Shown here piece after piece: positions 57,267-64,000 of a stretch of DNA of 64,000 bases. Under the pieces are notes generated by a model that had not been told where the DNA came from, searched no databases, and worked only from the letters and a program-made list of their open reading frames with translations. Made by a program: the position numbers and the translations under genes. Each line of letters begins with the position of its first letter. The first letter of the stretch is position 1. This DNA comes from G965222505 sp965222505 (GTDB taxonomy: Bacteria > Bacteroidota > Rhodothermia > Rhodothermales > DATKEJ01): NCBI GenBank assembly GCA_965222505.1, contig OZ244956.1, forward strand, positions 1,426,001-1,490,000. Direction: 5' to 3'.

Positions 57267-57390
57267 GTATAACGGCCTAAGTTTAGCCGCGCAGGGCTGG
57301 GGGCACACCAAGTCAGTCGCGCACAAAGTCACAAGCCCTAGCTCGGCCTGAAAGACGTCCGCCCTGAGTCGGCTAGAACGGTTGTTAGCG
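57267..57390 (-). repeat. attC23
   Basis: R' GTTATAC (57,267-57,273) and R'' CGCTAAC (57,384-57,390). attC of the MazEF cassette. The 295 bases to its left (56,972-57,266) hold no gene I can support. Confidence 0.92.
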
Positions 57391-57467
57391 GGCGCACCAC
57401 CGAGGGTAAATCAAAGTGCCGAGTCACTACGCTGAGGCAGGACTACAAATATCCGCCAGATATCCCT

Positions 57468-57803
57468 CTATCGCAGTAGGGCCTCCACCTTCTTGATTAC
57501 CTCATGCGTCACCGAGTCAGGCAAGGCACAAATGAATGAGGCCCGCCGCCTACGCCAATCTAAACTCTTGAGTTGATCCGACAGGATTACACCTTCGACG
57601 GCCAACCCCGACGGGATTGATACCTCGAACGGATACCCCTTGACCCGGCTCGTCACTGGACACAACAAAGCGAGTCCCACCTTTGCGTTGTAGGCAGCAG
57701 GCGAGACTACAAAGGCCGGACGGCGGCCTGCTTGCTCCCGACCGAGCTGCGGATTGAAATCGAGCCAGACCACGTCACCGCGTTTAGGAATGTAACTACT
57801 CAC
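57468..57803 (-). CDS. mazF: MazF mRNA interferase toxin
   Basis: This 111-aa protein has the MazF signature: PKRGDVVWLDFNPQLGREQAGRRPAFVVSP then ALLCPVTSRVKGYPFEV and GVILSDQLKSLDWRRR. The catalytic Arg and Thr are expected in the GREQAGRRP and CPVTS blocks. It overlaps mazE by four bases. The toxin frame is intact although mazE is disrupted. Confidence 0.93.
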   Translation of the reverse strand: MSSYIPKRGDVVWLDFNPQLGREQAGRRPAFVVSPAAYNAKVGLALLCPVTSRVKGYPFEVSIPSGLAVEGVILSDQLKSLDWRRRRASFICALPDSVTHEVIKKVEALLR

Positions 57804-58116
57804 CAGACCTCCTCCCCTTGGGCTTGCCCGGTGTCGATTTCGTCGTGCTTGTTTTCGTCAGTGACGGCTTCCAGTAGCGCCTTCAGGGTATACTCCTCCG
57901 GCATAATGGCTTCGATTTGCAGCACATCATCGACAAGTTTGATCTCGACGAGAGAGCCTTGAGAGATTCTTGCCTGCTTGGCAAGGGGTTTGGGAATACG
58001 GAGGGCAAGGTGTAGAGCGACATCATATCTTATAGCTAAGGCGACACCCAGTTTTACGCACCTCACCGGGCATTTATGCGTTCTGTCTCCGATACACCAA
58101 TCTATCGGAGGCAGAC

Positions 58117-60171
58117 ATGGCCAAGCTCAACGAGGATGCTCGTATGACCATCAAAACACTCGCCCACAAGGGCGTATCCAACCGCGAGATTGCCCGACTG
58201 ATCGGTGTCACCGAGGGCGCGGTACGCTATCAACGTAAACGTATGCAAGCCAACCTAGTCGATGGCCGATCCCGTCAGACTTGTCGGGCAGTGGCTTTCG
58301 CTGAGGCCATTGAACACTGGCGGCAACACCGTGACGCGGTCAACCTGGCCGACCTGCACCAGTGGTTGGTTCGCGAACATGCCTATCCCGGCAGTCTGCG
58401 CTCCATCCAACGCTATTGGAAGAAGACCTATCCGGCCCCGAGAATCCGGGCGCGCCGGCGCATTGAGACTCCACCGGGTGCACAGAGCCAGGTCGATTGG
58501 GCCCATTTTCCTGGCATCATCCTGGGTGGTCAGCACCAGGATCTGCTTGCTTTCCGGATGGTGCTCAGCCACAGTCGATATCCGGCCGTGATCTGGTCGC
58601 ACACGAAGGATCAACTGGCCTGGCACCACTGCCATAACGAAGCCTTTCGCCGACTCGGTGGCGTCACCGCGACCGTGCGCGTCGATAACGAGAAGACCGC
58701 TGTTGTCCGGGGAGCTGGCCCCTGGGGGGTGATCAATGCCGCCTATCGGCGCTATGCCCGTATGCTCTGCTTCCACGTCGATGCCTGCCTGCCCCGACAT
58801 CCACGGGCTAAAGGAAAAGTCGAGCGCAGCATCCGCACCCAACGCTTCGGTCAAGATCCGAGTGGGCGCGCCTGGGATGATCTTGAAGAGTTACAAGCTT
58901 TCAGTGACGAACGCGTGGAGGTAGAGAGTCAGCGACGGCGGTGTCCGGCTACGGGGGCTTCGGTCTTTGAGACGTGGCAAGTTGAACGAGCGTTGTTGAC
59001 GCCGCTACCGGATCCGCTGTGGGAGCCGTTCGACCTGGTGGCCACACGCAGGGTCTCACACGACGCGTTGGTCTCGTTCGAGGGGCGACAATACAGCGTC
59101 CCGTTTGTCTTCGCTGGCCTGGAGGTCGAAGTGCGAGGCTGCTCTCAGACGGTGCAGGTGCTTCATCACATTGAGATCATCGCGATGCATCCGCGTCACA
59201 CCGTTGAGCGGCTCGTGATCGATCCCCGACACTACGACGGGCTGTCGACGCCACGCGTGCAGGCTCCGATGCCGCTGGGCCGTATGGGCCGACGCATGCT
59301 GGAGTTGGCCAATGAGCCGGTGGCACGCCGTTCAATCGACTATTATCAGGCCCTGCGACTATTATCAGGCCCTGGCGGAGGTGGCACGATGAAGAGTAAG
59401 AAAACAACACCAACGCTTGAGGTCGATCACACCCGAGAACGATTGCTGGCGCTGGGACTGAGCTACGCCGCAGCGCACCTCGACACGCTGCTCTCGGCAG
59501 CCGTCAAGCAGGAGACGGCTCCGCATCTGTTCTTGGACCAATTGCTCAGACATGAAGTGGCCGGTCGCGAAGAACGCCGCATCGAACGCTCACTCCGGCT
59601 GTCGAATCTGCCGACAGGGCAGACAATCGCCAACTTCGATTTTGCCTTCCAACCCGCTGTCGAGCGCAGCCGCATCGAGACGCTGACCACCAGTGCCTGG
59701 GTACGCGGCACAGAGACGGTGCTTTTGCAGGGTCCGCCCGGAGTGGGTAAGACGCATCTGGCCATCGGCCTGGGTATCAAGGCAATCGAGCAGGGCTTCT
59801 CGGTGCAATTCTACCGCTTCGATGAACTGCTGATGCAACTCAGGCGTGATGCGCATCTGCCGCCGTCGAAGCTCAGACGCAAGAAGTACCTCTCGACGAT
59901 GCTGCTCGTCATCGATGAGTTGGGCTTTGAGCCGATGGACCGGCAGGAGGCCAGCTTGTTCTTCCGGCTGGTCAGCTACCGTTACGGTCGGGGTGCAGTG
60001 ATGATCACTACCAACAAGTCGGTGCGCGAATGGACGGAGTTGTTGGCTGGCGACGAGGTGCTGACCACCGCGATCTTGGACCGACTGCTCCACCATGCCC
60101 ATGTGATCAACATCAAGGGCCGAAGCTACCGATTGCGGGAGCTGGAAGAGACACTGAGATTGAAAACGTAA
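58117..60171 (+). CDS. IstA-IstB fusion protein
   Basis: One 684-aa frame holds both IS21 proteins. IstA: helix-turn-helix KGVSNREIARLIGVTEGAVRYQ (about 14-35) and DDE core with QSQVDWAHFPG, VRVDNEKTAV and KGKVERSIR. IstB: Walker A GPPGVGKT and Walker B LLVIDELGF. A 19-bp tandem duplication (59,337-59,374) removes the IstA stop. Without it IstA would end YYQALAEVAR at a TGA overlapping the istB ATG at 59,389. Native IstB could still start at that ATG. Confidence 0.93.
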   Translation: MAKLNEDARMTIKTLAHKGVSNREIARLIGVTEGAVRYQRKRMQANLVDGRSRQTCRAVAFAEAIEHWRQHRDAVNLADLHQWLVREHAYPGSLRSIQRYWKKTYPAPRIRARRRIETPPGAQSQVDWAHFPGIILGGQHQDLLAFRMVLSHSRYPAVIWSHTKDQLAWHHCHNEAFRRLGGVTATVRVDNEKTAVVRGAGPWGVINAAYRRYARMLCFHVDACLPRHPRAKGKVERSIRTQRFGQDPSGRAWDDLEELQAFSDERVEVESQRRRCPATGASVFETWQVERALLTPLPDPLWEPFDLVATRRVSHDALVSFEGRQYSVPFVFAGLEVEVRGCSQTVQVLHHIEIIAMHPRHTVERLVIDPRHYDGLSTPRVQAPMPLGRMGRRMLELANEPVARRSIDYYQALRLLSGPGGGGTMKSKKTTPTLEVDHTRERLLALGLSYAAAHLDTLLSAAVKQETAPHLFLDQLLRHEVAGREERRIERSLRLSNLPTGQTIANFDFAFQPAVERSRIETLTTSAWVRGTETVLLQGPPGVGKTHLAIGLGIKAIEQGFSVQFYRFDELLMQLRRDAHLPPSKLRRKKYLSTMLLVIDELGFEPMDRQEASLFFRLVSYRYGRGAVMITTNKSVREWTELLAGDEVLTTAILDRLLHHAHVINIKGRSYRLRELEETLRLKT
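59337..59374 (+). repeat. 19-bp tandem duplication at the istA-istB junction
   Basis: Two exact 19-bp units (59,337-59,355 and 59,356-59,374). The same duplication is in the truncated copy of element D (about 21,504-21,541), so it predates their separation. Confidence 0.93.
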
Positions 60172-60402
60172 CCCCCTAAACAATCACTCACCGGCCACAT
60201 AAATGACTTGGGAGTGCGTAAAAGAAGGTGTCGCCGTAATGCGTAAGAGTGGGTGTCGCTTGACACAAGGCTATTGCCCCATTTTTGGACACTAGCACGC
60301 ATGGTTGGAGCCGGATTAGTATCTACATTGAATATACGGACTAATTCTTACCAAATGTGTGCAATAATGATCCTGATTCTCATGGGGTTATCCAGAATAG
60401 CC

Positions 60403-60528
60403 CGATAACGGACAAAGTTTAGCTGCGAAGGGCTGAGGGGAAACGATCTAAATCGTGCAGAAAGTCACACGCACGAAGTCGCAAGTGCAAACCCCAACGC
60501 CCTGAGTCGGCTGGAACGGTTGTTATGT
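60403..60528 (-). repeat. attC24
   Basis: R' GTTATCG (60,403-60,409) and R'' ACATAAC (60,522-60,528). attC of the HNH/DUF4160/DUF2442 cassette. Confidence 0.9.
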
Positions 60529-60568
60529 GCCAAAAAGCGATGCCGCCAAAACGTGCACACTCAACTCC

Positions 60569-60817
60569 TCATACCGGCAATGCAGCCGGCACACTCTCTA
60601 CATACAACGTGTCGTAACTCAAACCCTGACCGTTGGGCCACTCCACAGAGCCGAACTCGATGTAGGCTTCGCGAAAATAGGCCACGTTGCGCAACTCCTT
60701 GAATATGCCGAAATCGAGGTAGGGCTTCACATCGAAATCGCGCACCTCACCGCCTTCGAAGATCAGACGGAGCACGTGGGCCTCCAGGGGTTGAATCTCG
60801 ATTACATCTGGACTCAT
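60569..60817 (-). CDS. DUF2442 protein, putative antitoxin
   Basis: Start at 60,817 (MSPDVIEIQPLEAHVLRLIFEGGEVRDF), giving 82 aa; 60,841 is open but overlaps the upstream gene. Core VKPYLDFGIFKELRN and FGSVEWPNGQGLSYDTLYVES. Partner of the DUF4160 gene immediately upstream. Confidence 0.86.
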   Translation of the reverse strand: MSPDVIEIQPLEAHVLRLIFEGGEVRDFDVKPYLDFGIFKELRNVAYFREAYIEFGSVEWPNGQGLSYDTLYVESVPAALPV

Positions 60818-60822
60818 AGCGC

Positions 60823-61098
60823 TTACAAAGGGTCTATCCACTCTAGGGTCTCACCGCGCATGGCACGTGACCAGTTCTGTTCTAACGCCGCTCGCCGACC
60901 TGCGATCCAAGCTTGAACTCGCTTGGTCTGCTTAGCCCCCATCCGGCCAGCGAGAAGTTCACCGGTCTCGATAGAGAATGATGCCTTGTATTCTCCATAG
61001 CGTACATGAATATGCGGCGCATGATGCTGGTGGACATCTCGAAAGTACATGTAGATAAAGATACCATAGAATTCTGAAATACGCGGCATTATTGTCAC
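60823..61098 (-). CDS. DUF4160 protein, putative toxin
   Basis: This 91-aa protein has PRISEFYGIFIYMYFRDVHQHHAPHIHVRYGEY and IETGELLAGRMGAKQTKRVQAWI, the DUF4160 signature. It overlaps the HNH gene by four bases, making a three-gene operon in array orientation. Confidence 0.87.
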   Translation of the reverse strand: MTIMPRISEFYGIFIYMYFRDVHQHHAPHIHVRYGEYKASFSIETGELLAGRMGAKQTKRVQAWIAGRRAALEQNWSRAMRGETLEWIDPL

Positions 61099-61400
61099 AT
61101 TTGTTGTTTCTGTACAAACCGCTCAAACCATTCTTGAGCTTCTGCCCTCTTTCTTGCAATTATTCGTCTACCGTCTTCTATCGAAGTACAGTATTCTTGG
61201 CCTTTGAGCTTATTGCATACCATGCATGCCACCGTAAGATTCGCATCTTCATCTGTACCGCCATGTTTTTTAGGCACAATGTGATCGATACTCAGTCCAC
61301 CTCGTAGCCATTGTTCAAAATTCGTCTGGCCAGACCACCCACAATATTGACAGGTGTAGCTGTATTTTTCGAATATGTTTTGTTTGGGATGAGGTTTCAT
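61095..61400 (-). CDS. HNH endonuclease-like protein
   Basis: This 101-aa protein has paired zinc cysteines (YTCQYCGW, about 15-22; VACMVCNKLKG, about 58-68) and the HNH block LSIDHIVPKKHGGTDEDANL (about 36-55), with the nuclease His in DHIVP. It resembles small stand-alone HNH nucleases. First gene of its cassette, co-translated with DUF4160. Confidence 0.88.
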   Translation of the reverse strand: MKPHPKQNIFEKYSYTCQYCGWSGQTNFEQWLRGGLSIDHIVPKKHGGTDEDANLTVACMVCNKLKGQEYCTSIEDGRRIIARKRAEAQEWFERFVQKQQM

Positions 61401-61419
61401 GGCTACAATTTATTTAGGC

Positions 61420-61542
61420 ACATAACGGCCCAAGTTCAGGCGCACAGGGCAAGCAGTAGAAGATAAAAAACGGCTGCAAAACACACCCAGCCGACCAAGA
61501 CTAAACCCCAACGCCCTGTGTCGCCTGGTACGGTTGTTATAC
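61420..61542 (-). repeat. attC25
   Basis: R' GTTATGT (61,420-61,426) and R'' GTATAAC (61,536-61,542). attC of the Ntn-hydrolase cassette. Confidence 0.92.
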
Positions 61543-61831
61543 ACCCGGACTCAATAGTTTGGCAATGCAGAATTTAGAAATATGATTTTTCACTAGACCT
61601 AGGCAAGAGATCTCGGTTCTTTTCGTATCCGGTACTCGCACTTTCCCAGATACGTTTCTCTTCACGAAACATAATGGCATTATAATTATGGAGTTCAAAC
61701 ATCTAATTATTAAGAGCTAGAGCCCAAGTCTTGATGTAATATTCCTGCGTTTGTAAATTCGATGGAACACTGGTCAGTATTACGGTGTTTGGCTAATTCA
61801 TGTTTTTCAAATATCTGTCTATTTTTTGTAT

Positions 61832-62617
61832 ATGTCTCTCGGAATTGTAATTAATGCGCCTGAAGGAATTGTACTTGCGGCAGAGAGTAGAGTAACCTTG
61901 ACTGCTAAACTTGCTGAAGGACCACCGTTGCATGTTAATTTTGATAATGCAACTAAACTCCTCTCTTTTTCTAAGCCCCATAATTCCATCGGCGTAATAA
62001 CCTACGGAGCAGGTGCCATTGGTGTTCGTACGGCACATAGTTTCGTTTCGGAACTGGAAGAAAGCTTGCCCAAGGAACGCATTCCAGTCGAGGAATTTGC
62101 AAAACTTTTGGGCGTATTTTACAAGGAGCAATGGCTGCGTTTGCAAAATACTCAAGGACAAATGACGTTTCTGGTTGGTGGTTTTGACAAAGGCTCTCCT
62201 TACGGGAAAACATTTGAAGTTATAATCCCAACACATACAGACCCCATACTCCGCCACGATACTGAGTCCTTTGGAATAACATGGGGAGGTCAACGGGAAG
62301 TTGTCGACCGCGTTGTTAAAGGCTATGATTCGCAATTGCTCACGATGGTAGAAGAATCGTTAGATCTCGATCCAACCCAGCTACAAATACTAGAAAAAAA
62401 GCTGCAACCGCTGGAACTTGCGATACCAATTCACGCTATGCCCTTGCAAGATTGCGTAGATTTAGCCATCTTTATGGTTCGGACTACAATCGAAGCTCAG
62501 CGTCTCACAATTGGGTTGCGCGGATGCGGCGGCCCAATTGATGTAGCTACGATTACCAAGAAAGCGGGGCTGAAATTTGTACAGAGCAAAGAAATTCTTG
62601 GGGAACGATATTTTTGA
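61832..62617 (+). CDS. Proteasome-like Ntn hydrolase
   Basis: This 261-aa protein resembles proteasome beta-type subunits at its N-terminus: MSLGIVINAPEGIVLAAESRVT, where GIVLAAESRVT matches the GVVLAADxRAT strand. Glu18 and Lys42 (NATKLLSF) stand where the catalytic acid and Lys are expected. Removal of Met1 would expose Ser2 as a possible nucleophile; this is inference. Later blocks (YGAGAIGVRTAHSFV, MTFLVGGFDKGSPYGKTFEV, FGITWGGQREVVDRVVKGYD) fit the fold. The start at 61,832 is chosen because it makes this N-terminus. It lies antisense to the array and overlaps the region of the next gene. Confidence 0.7.
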   Translation: MSLGIVINAPEGIVLAAESRVTLTAKLAEGPPLHVNFDNATKLLSFSKPHNSIGVITYGAGAIGVRTAHSFVSELEESLPKERIPVEEFAKLLGVFYKEQWLRLQNTQGQMTFLVGGFDKGSPYGKTFEVIIPTHTDPILRHDTESFGITWGGQREVVDRVVKGYDSQLLTMVEESLDLDPTQLQILEKKLQPLELAIPIHAMPLQDCVDLAIFMVRTTIEAQRLTIGLRGCGGPIDVATITKKAGLKFVQSKEILGERYF

Positions 62618-62625
62618 GGTCAATT

Positions 62626-62880
62626 ATGGGTACACAAAAGCAATTTCACGTTAACATCCCTGCTGACCCAAATCTGAGTGCAACATATACAAGCAGTCCG
62701 GGTGGTGTTTTTTCGAGGGCAATGGTTTGGCCGTCCTACCAGCCGTTTGTATATCTTCCTCCAAACCCCGAAACAGGACAAGCATCCCTATTTCCTGATG
62801 CACAAATCCTTGACGAACTTGAGGCGTGGGATAGTTTAAGTGACGAAGCCCTGCATAATTTTGAATCAGATCTAGATTGA
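62626..62880 (+). CDS. Small protein between Ntn hydrolase and MazF-like toxin
   Basis: The ATG at 62,626 (MGTQKQFHVNIPADPNLSATY) gives 84 aa; a TTG at 62,614 overlaps the preceding stop. The C-terminus is acidic (DELEAWDSLSDEALHNFESDLD), as in many antitoxins. It ends one base before the MazF-like start. I infer it is the antitoxin; I do not recognise the family. Confidence 0.65.
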   Translation: MGTQKQFHVNIPADPNLSATYTSSPGGVFSRAMVWPSYQPFVYLPPNPETGQASLFPDAQILDELEAWDSLSDEALHNFESDLD

Positions 62881-62881
62881 A

Positions 62882-63220
62882 GTGGCTGTTGGCGATGTAT
62901 TCCTCGTAGACATACCATACCCCAAAGGAAATCCTGGCAGAGAACAAGCTGGTACGAGGCCAGCAATAGCTGTACAAGCCTTGGGTGTGCAACAAACGGT
63001 AATTATCGTCCCTGCCACAACGAACCAATCAGCACTAAGGCGACCATTTACTATGCTTGTTTCCCCCTCCAGTCAGAATGGATTTACAAAGGACTCTGTT
63101 CTATTAGTTTTTCAGATGCGTGCAATTGACAGAAAACGTATTATCAAGACCATAGGAACGCTCGAAAAATCTCATATGACAAAACTCAAGTCGATGCTAA
63201 AGTTGATGCTTGATCTTTAG
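62882..63220 (+). CDS. MazF/PemK-like toxin
   Basis: This 112-aa protein starts with GTG (MAVGDVFLVDIPYPKGNPGREQAGTRPAIAVQAL) and has the MazF signature GREQAGTRPAIAV and VPATTNQSALRRPFTM. It is the third gene of a tight operon after the Ntn hydrolase and the small acidic protein. Confidence 0.88.
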   Translation: MAVGDVFLVDIPYPKGNPGREQAGTRPAIAVQALGVQQTVIIVPATTNQSALRRPFTMLVSPSSQNGFTKDSVLLVFQMRAIDRKRIIKTIGTLEKSHMTKLKSMLKLMLDL

Positions 63221-63279
63221 AGGAATGGCGGTGCCGAGCTGCTAAGTCAAAAGTAAAAAATATATAGCACAACACGGGT

Positions 63280-63402
63280 GTATAACGGACCAAGTTCAGG
63301 CGAACTGGGCTGAGGAGAAGGTACAAAATACGCGCACAAAGTCACTCGCCCGGTTTCTGCCTAAACACCTAACGCCCTGGTTCGCCTGAAACGGTTGTTA
63401 TA
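63280..63402 (-). repeat. attC26
   Basis: R' GTTATAC (63,280-63,286) and R'' GTATAAC (63,396-63,402). It is the attC of a cassette to the right whose 5' end is outside the window. Confidence 0.92.
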
Positions 63403-63640
63403 CACCCGATCACTGTTACAAAGGGCATTTCGTGCTATCAGCAGCCGTTGAATAATGATCTTGCCGAAAATTGAAGCTGTTTTCGTACCTTTGTAACTAG
63501 TTGAAATCCATACTCTAATTGACATTGGGAAATATCAGACTGTAACATGGTCACCATACCCCCCAGTTTTCAGGTTCACTTCCCCTAAGGCCACACATCG
63601 GAGGCAGTGGCCCATTGGCGATAAACCCATGGAGCACACG

Positions 63641-64000
63641 ATGAACCGATTTTTGATAACCCTTTCCGGCCTCCTGCTTTGCACTACCCTGATCCAGGCC
63701 CAACCGGCAACGATGAGTTACCAAGGCTTTTTGGAATTAGCCGGGGTGCCGGTCGACAGTCCCCAGAACCTGACGTTTTCACTGCACACGGCCCTGGTCG
63801 GTGGCACACCAGTGTGGACCGAAACCCAGAACGCGGTGCCTGTCTCGGGGGGCATCTATCATGTCGAGCTAGGCAGTGTAACCACACTCGAAGGGATTGA
63901 TTTCAACCAGGCCCTGTGGTTAGAAGTCGAAGTTGGTGGCACCCCGCTTACGCCCCGGACGCAGCTCCAGGGGGTGCCCTATGCGCACACGCTCCAGGTG
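63641..64000 (+). CDS. Exported surface-type protein, partial (runs off the window)
   Basis: Start at 63,641 with a signal peptide (MNRFLITLSGLLLCTTLIQAQ). The next residues (MSYQGFLELAGVPVDSPQNL then GIYHVELGS and RTQLQGVPYAH) match a repeated opening of large Bacteroidota exported proteins that precede tail-fibre-like or T9SS-type C-termini. It is antisense to the array. Whether it is a cassette gene or lies beyond the array cannot be told. Confidence 0.75.
   Translation, partial: MNRFLITLSGLLLCTTLIQAQPATMSYQGFLELAGVPVDSPQNLTFSLHTALVGGTPVWTETQNAVPVSGGIYHVELGSVTTLEGIDFNQALWLEVEVGGTPLTPRTQLQGVPYAHTLQV

Larger units (their letters stand above)
58011..60265 (+). mobile_element. IS21-family element D, complete copy
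   Basis: 2,255 bp with ends TGTAGAGCGACA and, reverse-complemented, TGTCAAGCGACA, plus further GCGACACC...TTTTACGCA subterminal repeats. The 5-bp duplication is CAAGG (58,006-58,010 and 60,266-60,270). Confidence 0.93.
57800..60302 (-). pseudogene. mazE: MazE antitoxin, split by IS21 element D
   Basis: Removing 58,011-60,265 and one CAAGG gives an 80-aa MazE starting at 60,302: MRASVQKWGNSLALRIPKPL, then the toxin-binding tail. In the present sequence the first 11 residues are cut off. A hybrid frame starting in the IS at 58,066 (88 aa) keeps LALRIPKPLAKQARISQGSLVEIK and the tail. The hybrid might still bind MazF but has an altered DNA-binding arm. Confidence 0.92.

Noticed and set aside
24886..63402. 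Repeated ~125-bp blocks as a CRISPR array
   Set aside because: The blocks are too long, spacing is 240-6,000 bases, they are imperfect palindromes with conserved ends only, and no cas genes are present. attC explains them.

Overview
The window looks like the chromosome of a member of the Bacteroidota/Rhodothermota assemblage. Large exported proteins end in type IX secretion (T9SS) type A sorting domains (YPNPF...G.YFYR...), and there are LRR plus dockerin-like surface proteins. No rRNA or other taxonomic marker is present, so the rank is an inference.

Left third (1-24,576): surface-protein genes riddled with insertion sequences. Bases 34-4,045 are two abutting IS3-family elements, one with an IS701-like element nested in it. 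Two neighbouring T9SS-exported genes follow. The first (4,353-8,877) is split by an IS21 element and the second (8,886-12,443) by an IS630 element. Removing each IS and one target duplication restores one frame per gene. An LRR/dockerin protein and a 1,003-aa fibronectin-like T9SS protein follow intact. Bases 17,721-24,576 are IS fragments around one inverted integron cassette carrying an antitoxin/toxin pair.

Right two thirds (about 24,577-63,402): a sedentary integron cassette array. I find 26 complete attC sites of about 125 bp, all in minus orientation, plus two attC remnants in plus orientation around the inverted cassette. Their L'' box carries two extra bases, as in canonical attC, which fixes the orientation. 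No integrase gene or attI is in the window; by orientation they should lie to the right. Coding cassettes carry toxin-antitoxin modules (PIN/DUF5615-DUF433, DUF4160-DUF2442 twice, HicAB, RelE, HigBA remains, MazEF), a methyltransferase, two exported hydrolases, an HNH nuclease, LRR/T9SS surface proteins, and a three-gene set of a proteasome-like Ntn hydrolase, a small protein and a MazF-like toxin.

The most unusual content is twelve short cassettes of about 245-290 bp in two families. Family A (5 copies) has no conserved ORF but keeps hairpins, one with a variable six-base loop. Family B (7 copies) has at most a 47-codon ORF that stops inside the attC. Cassettes have 7-11 bp complementary ends, longer than the R box. 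Two cassettes break this rule and appear to be fusions left by IS activity.

The IS load (IS3, IS21, IS701, IS630, IS481, IS4, IS5, ISL3, IS200) has broken many cassette genes. Several breaks can be repaired on paper using exact target duplications.
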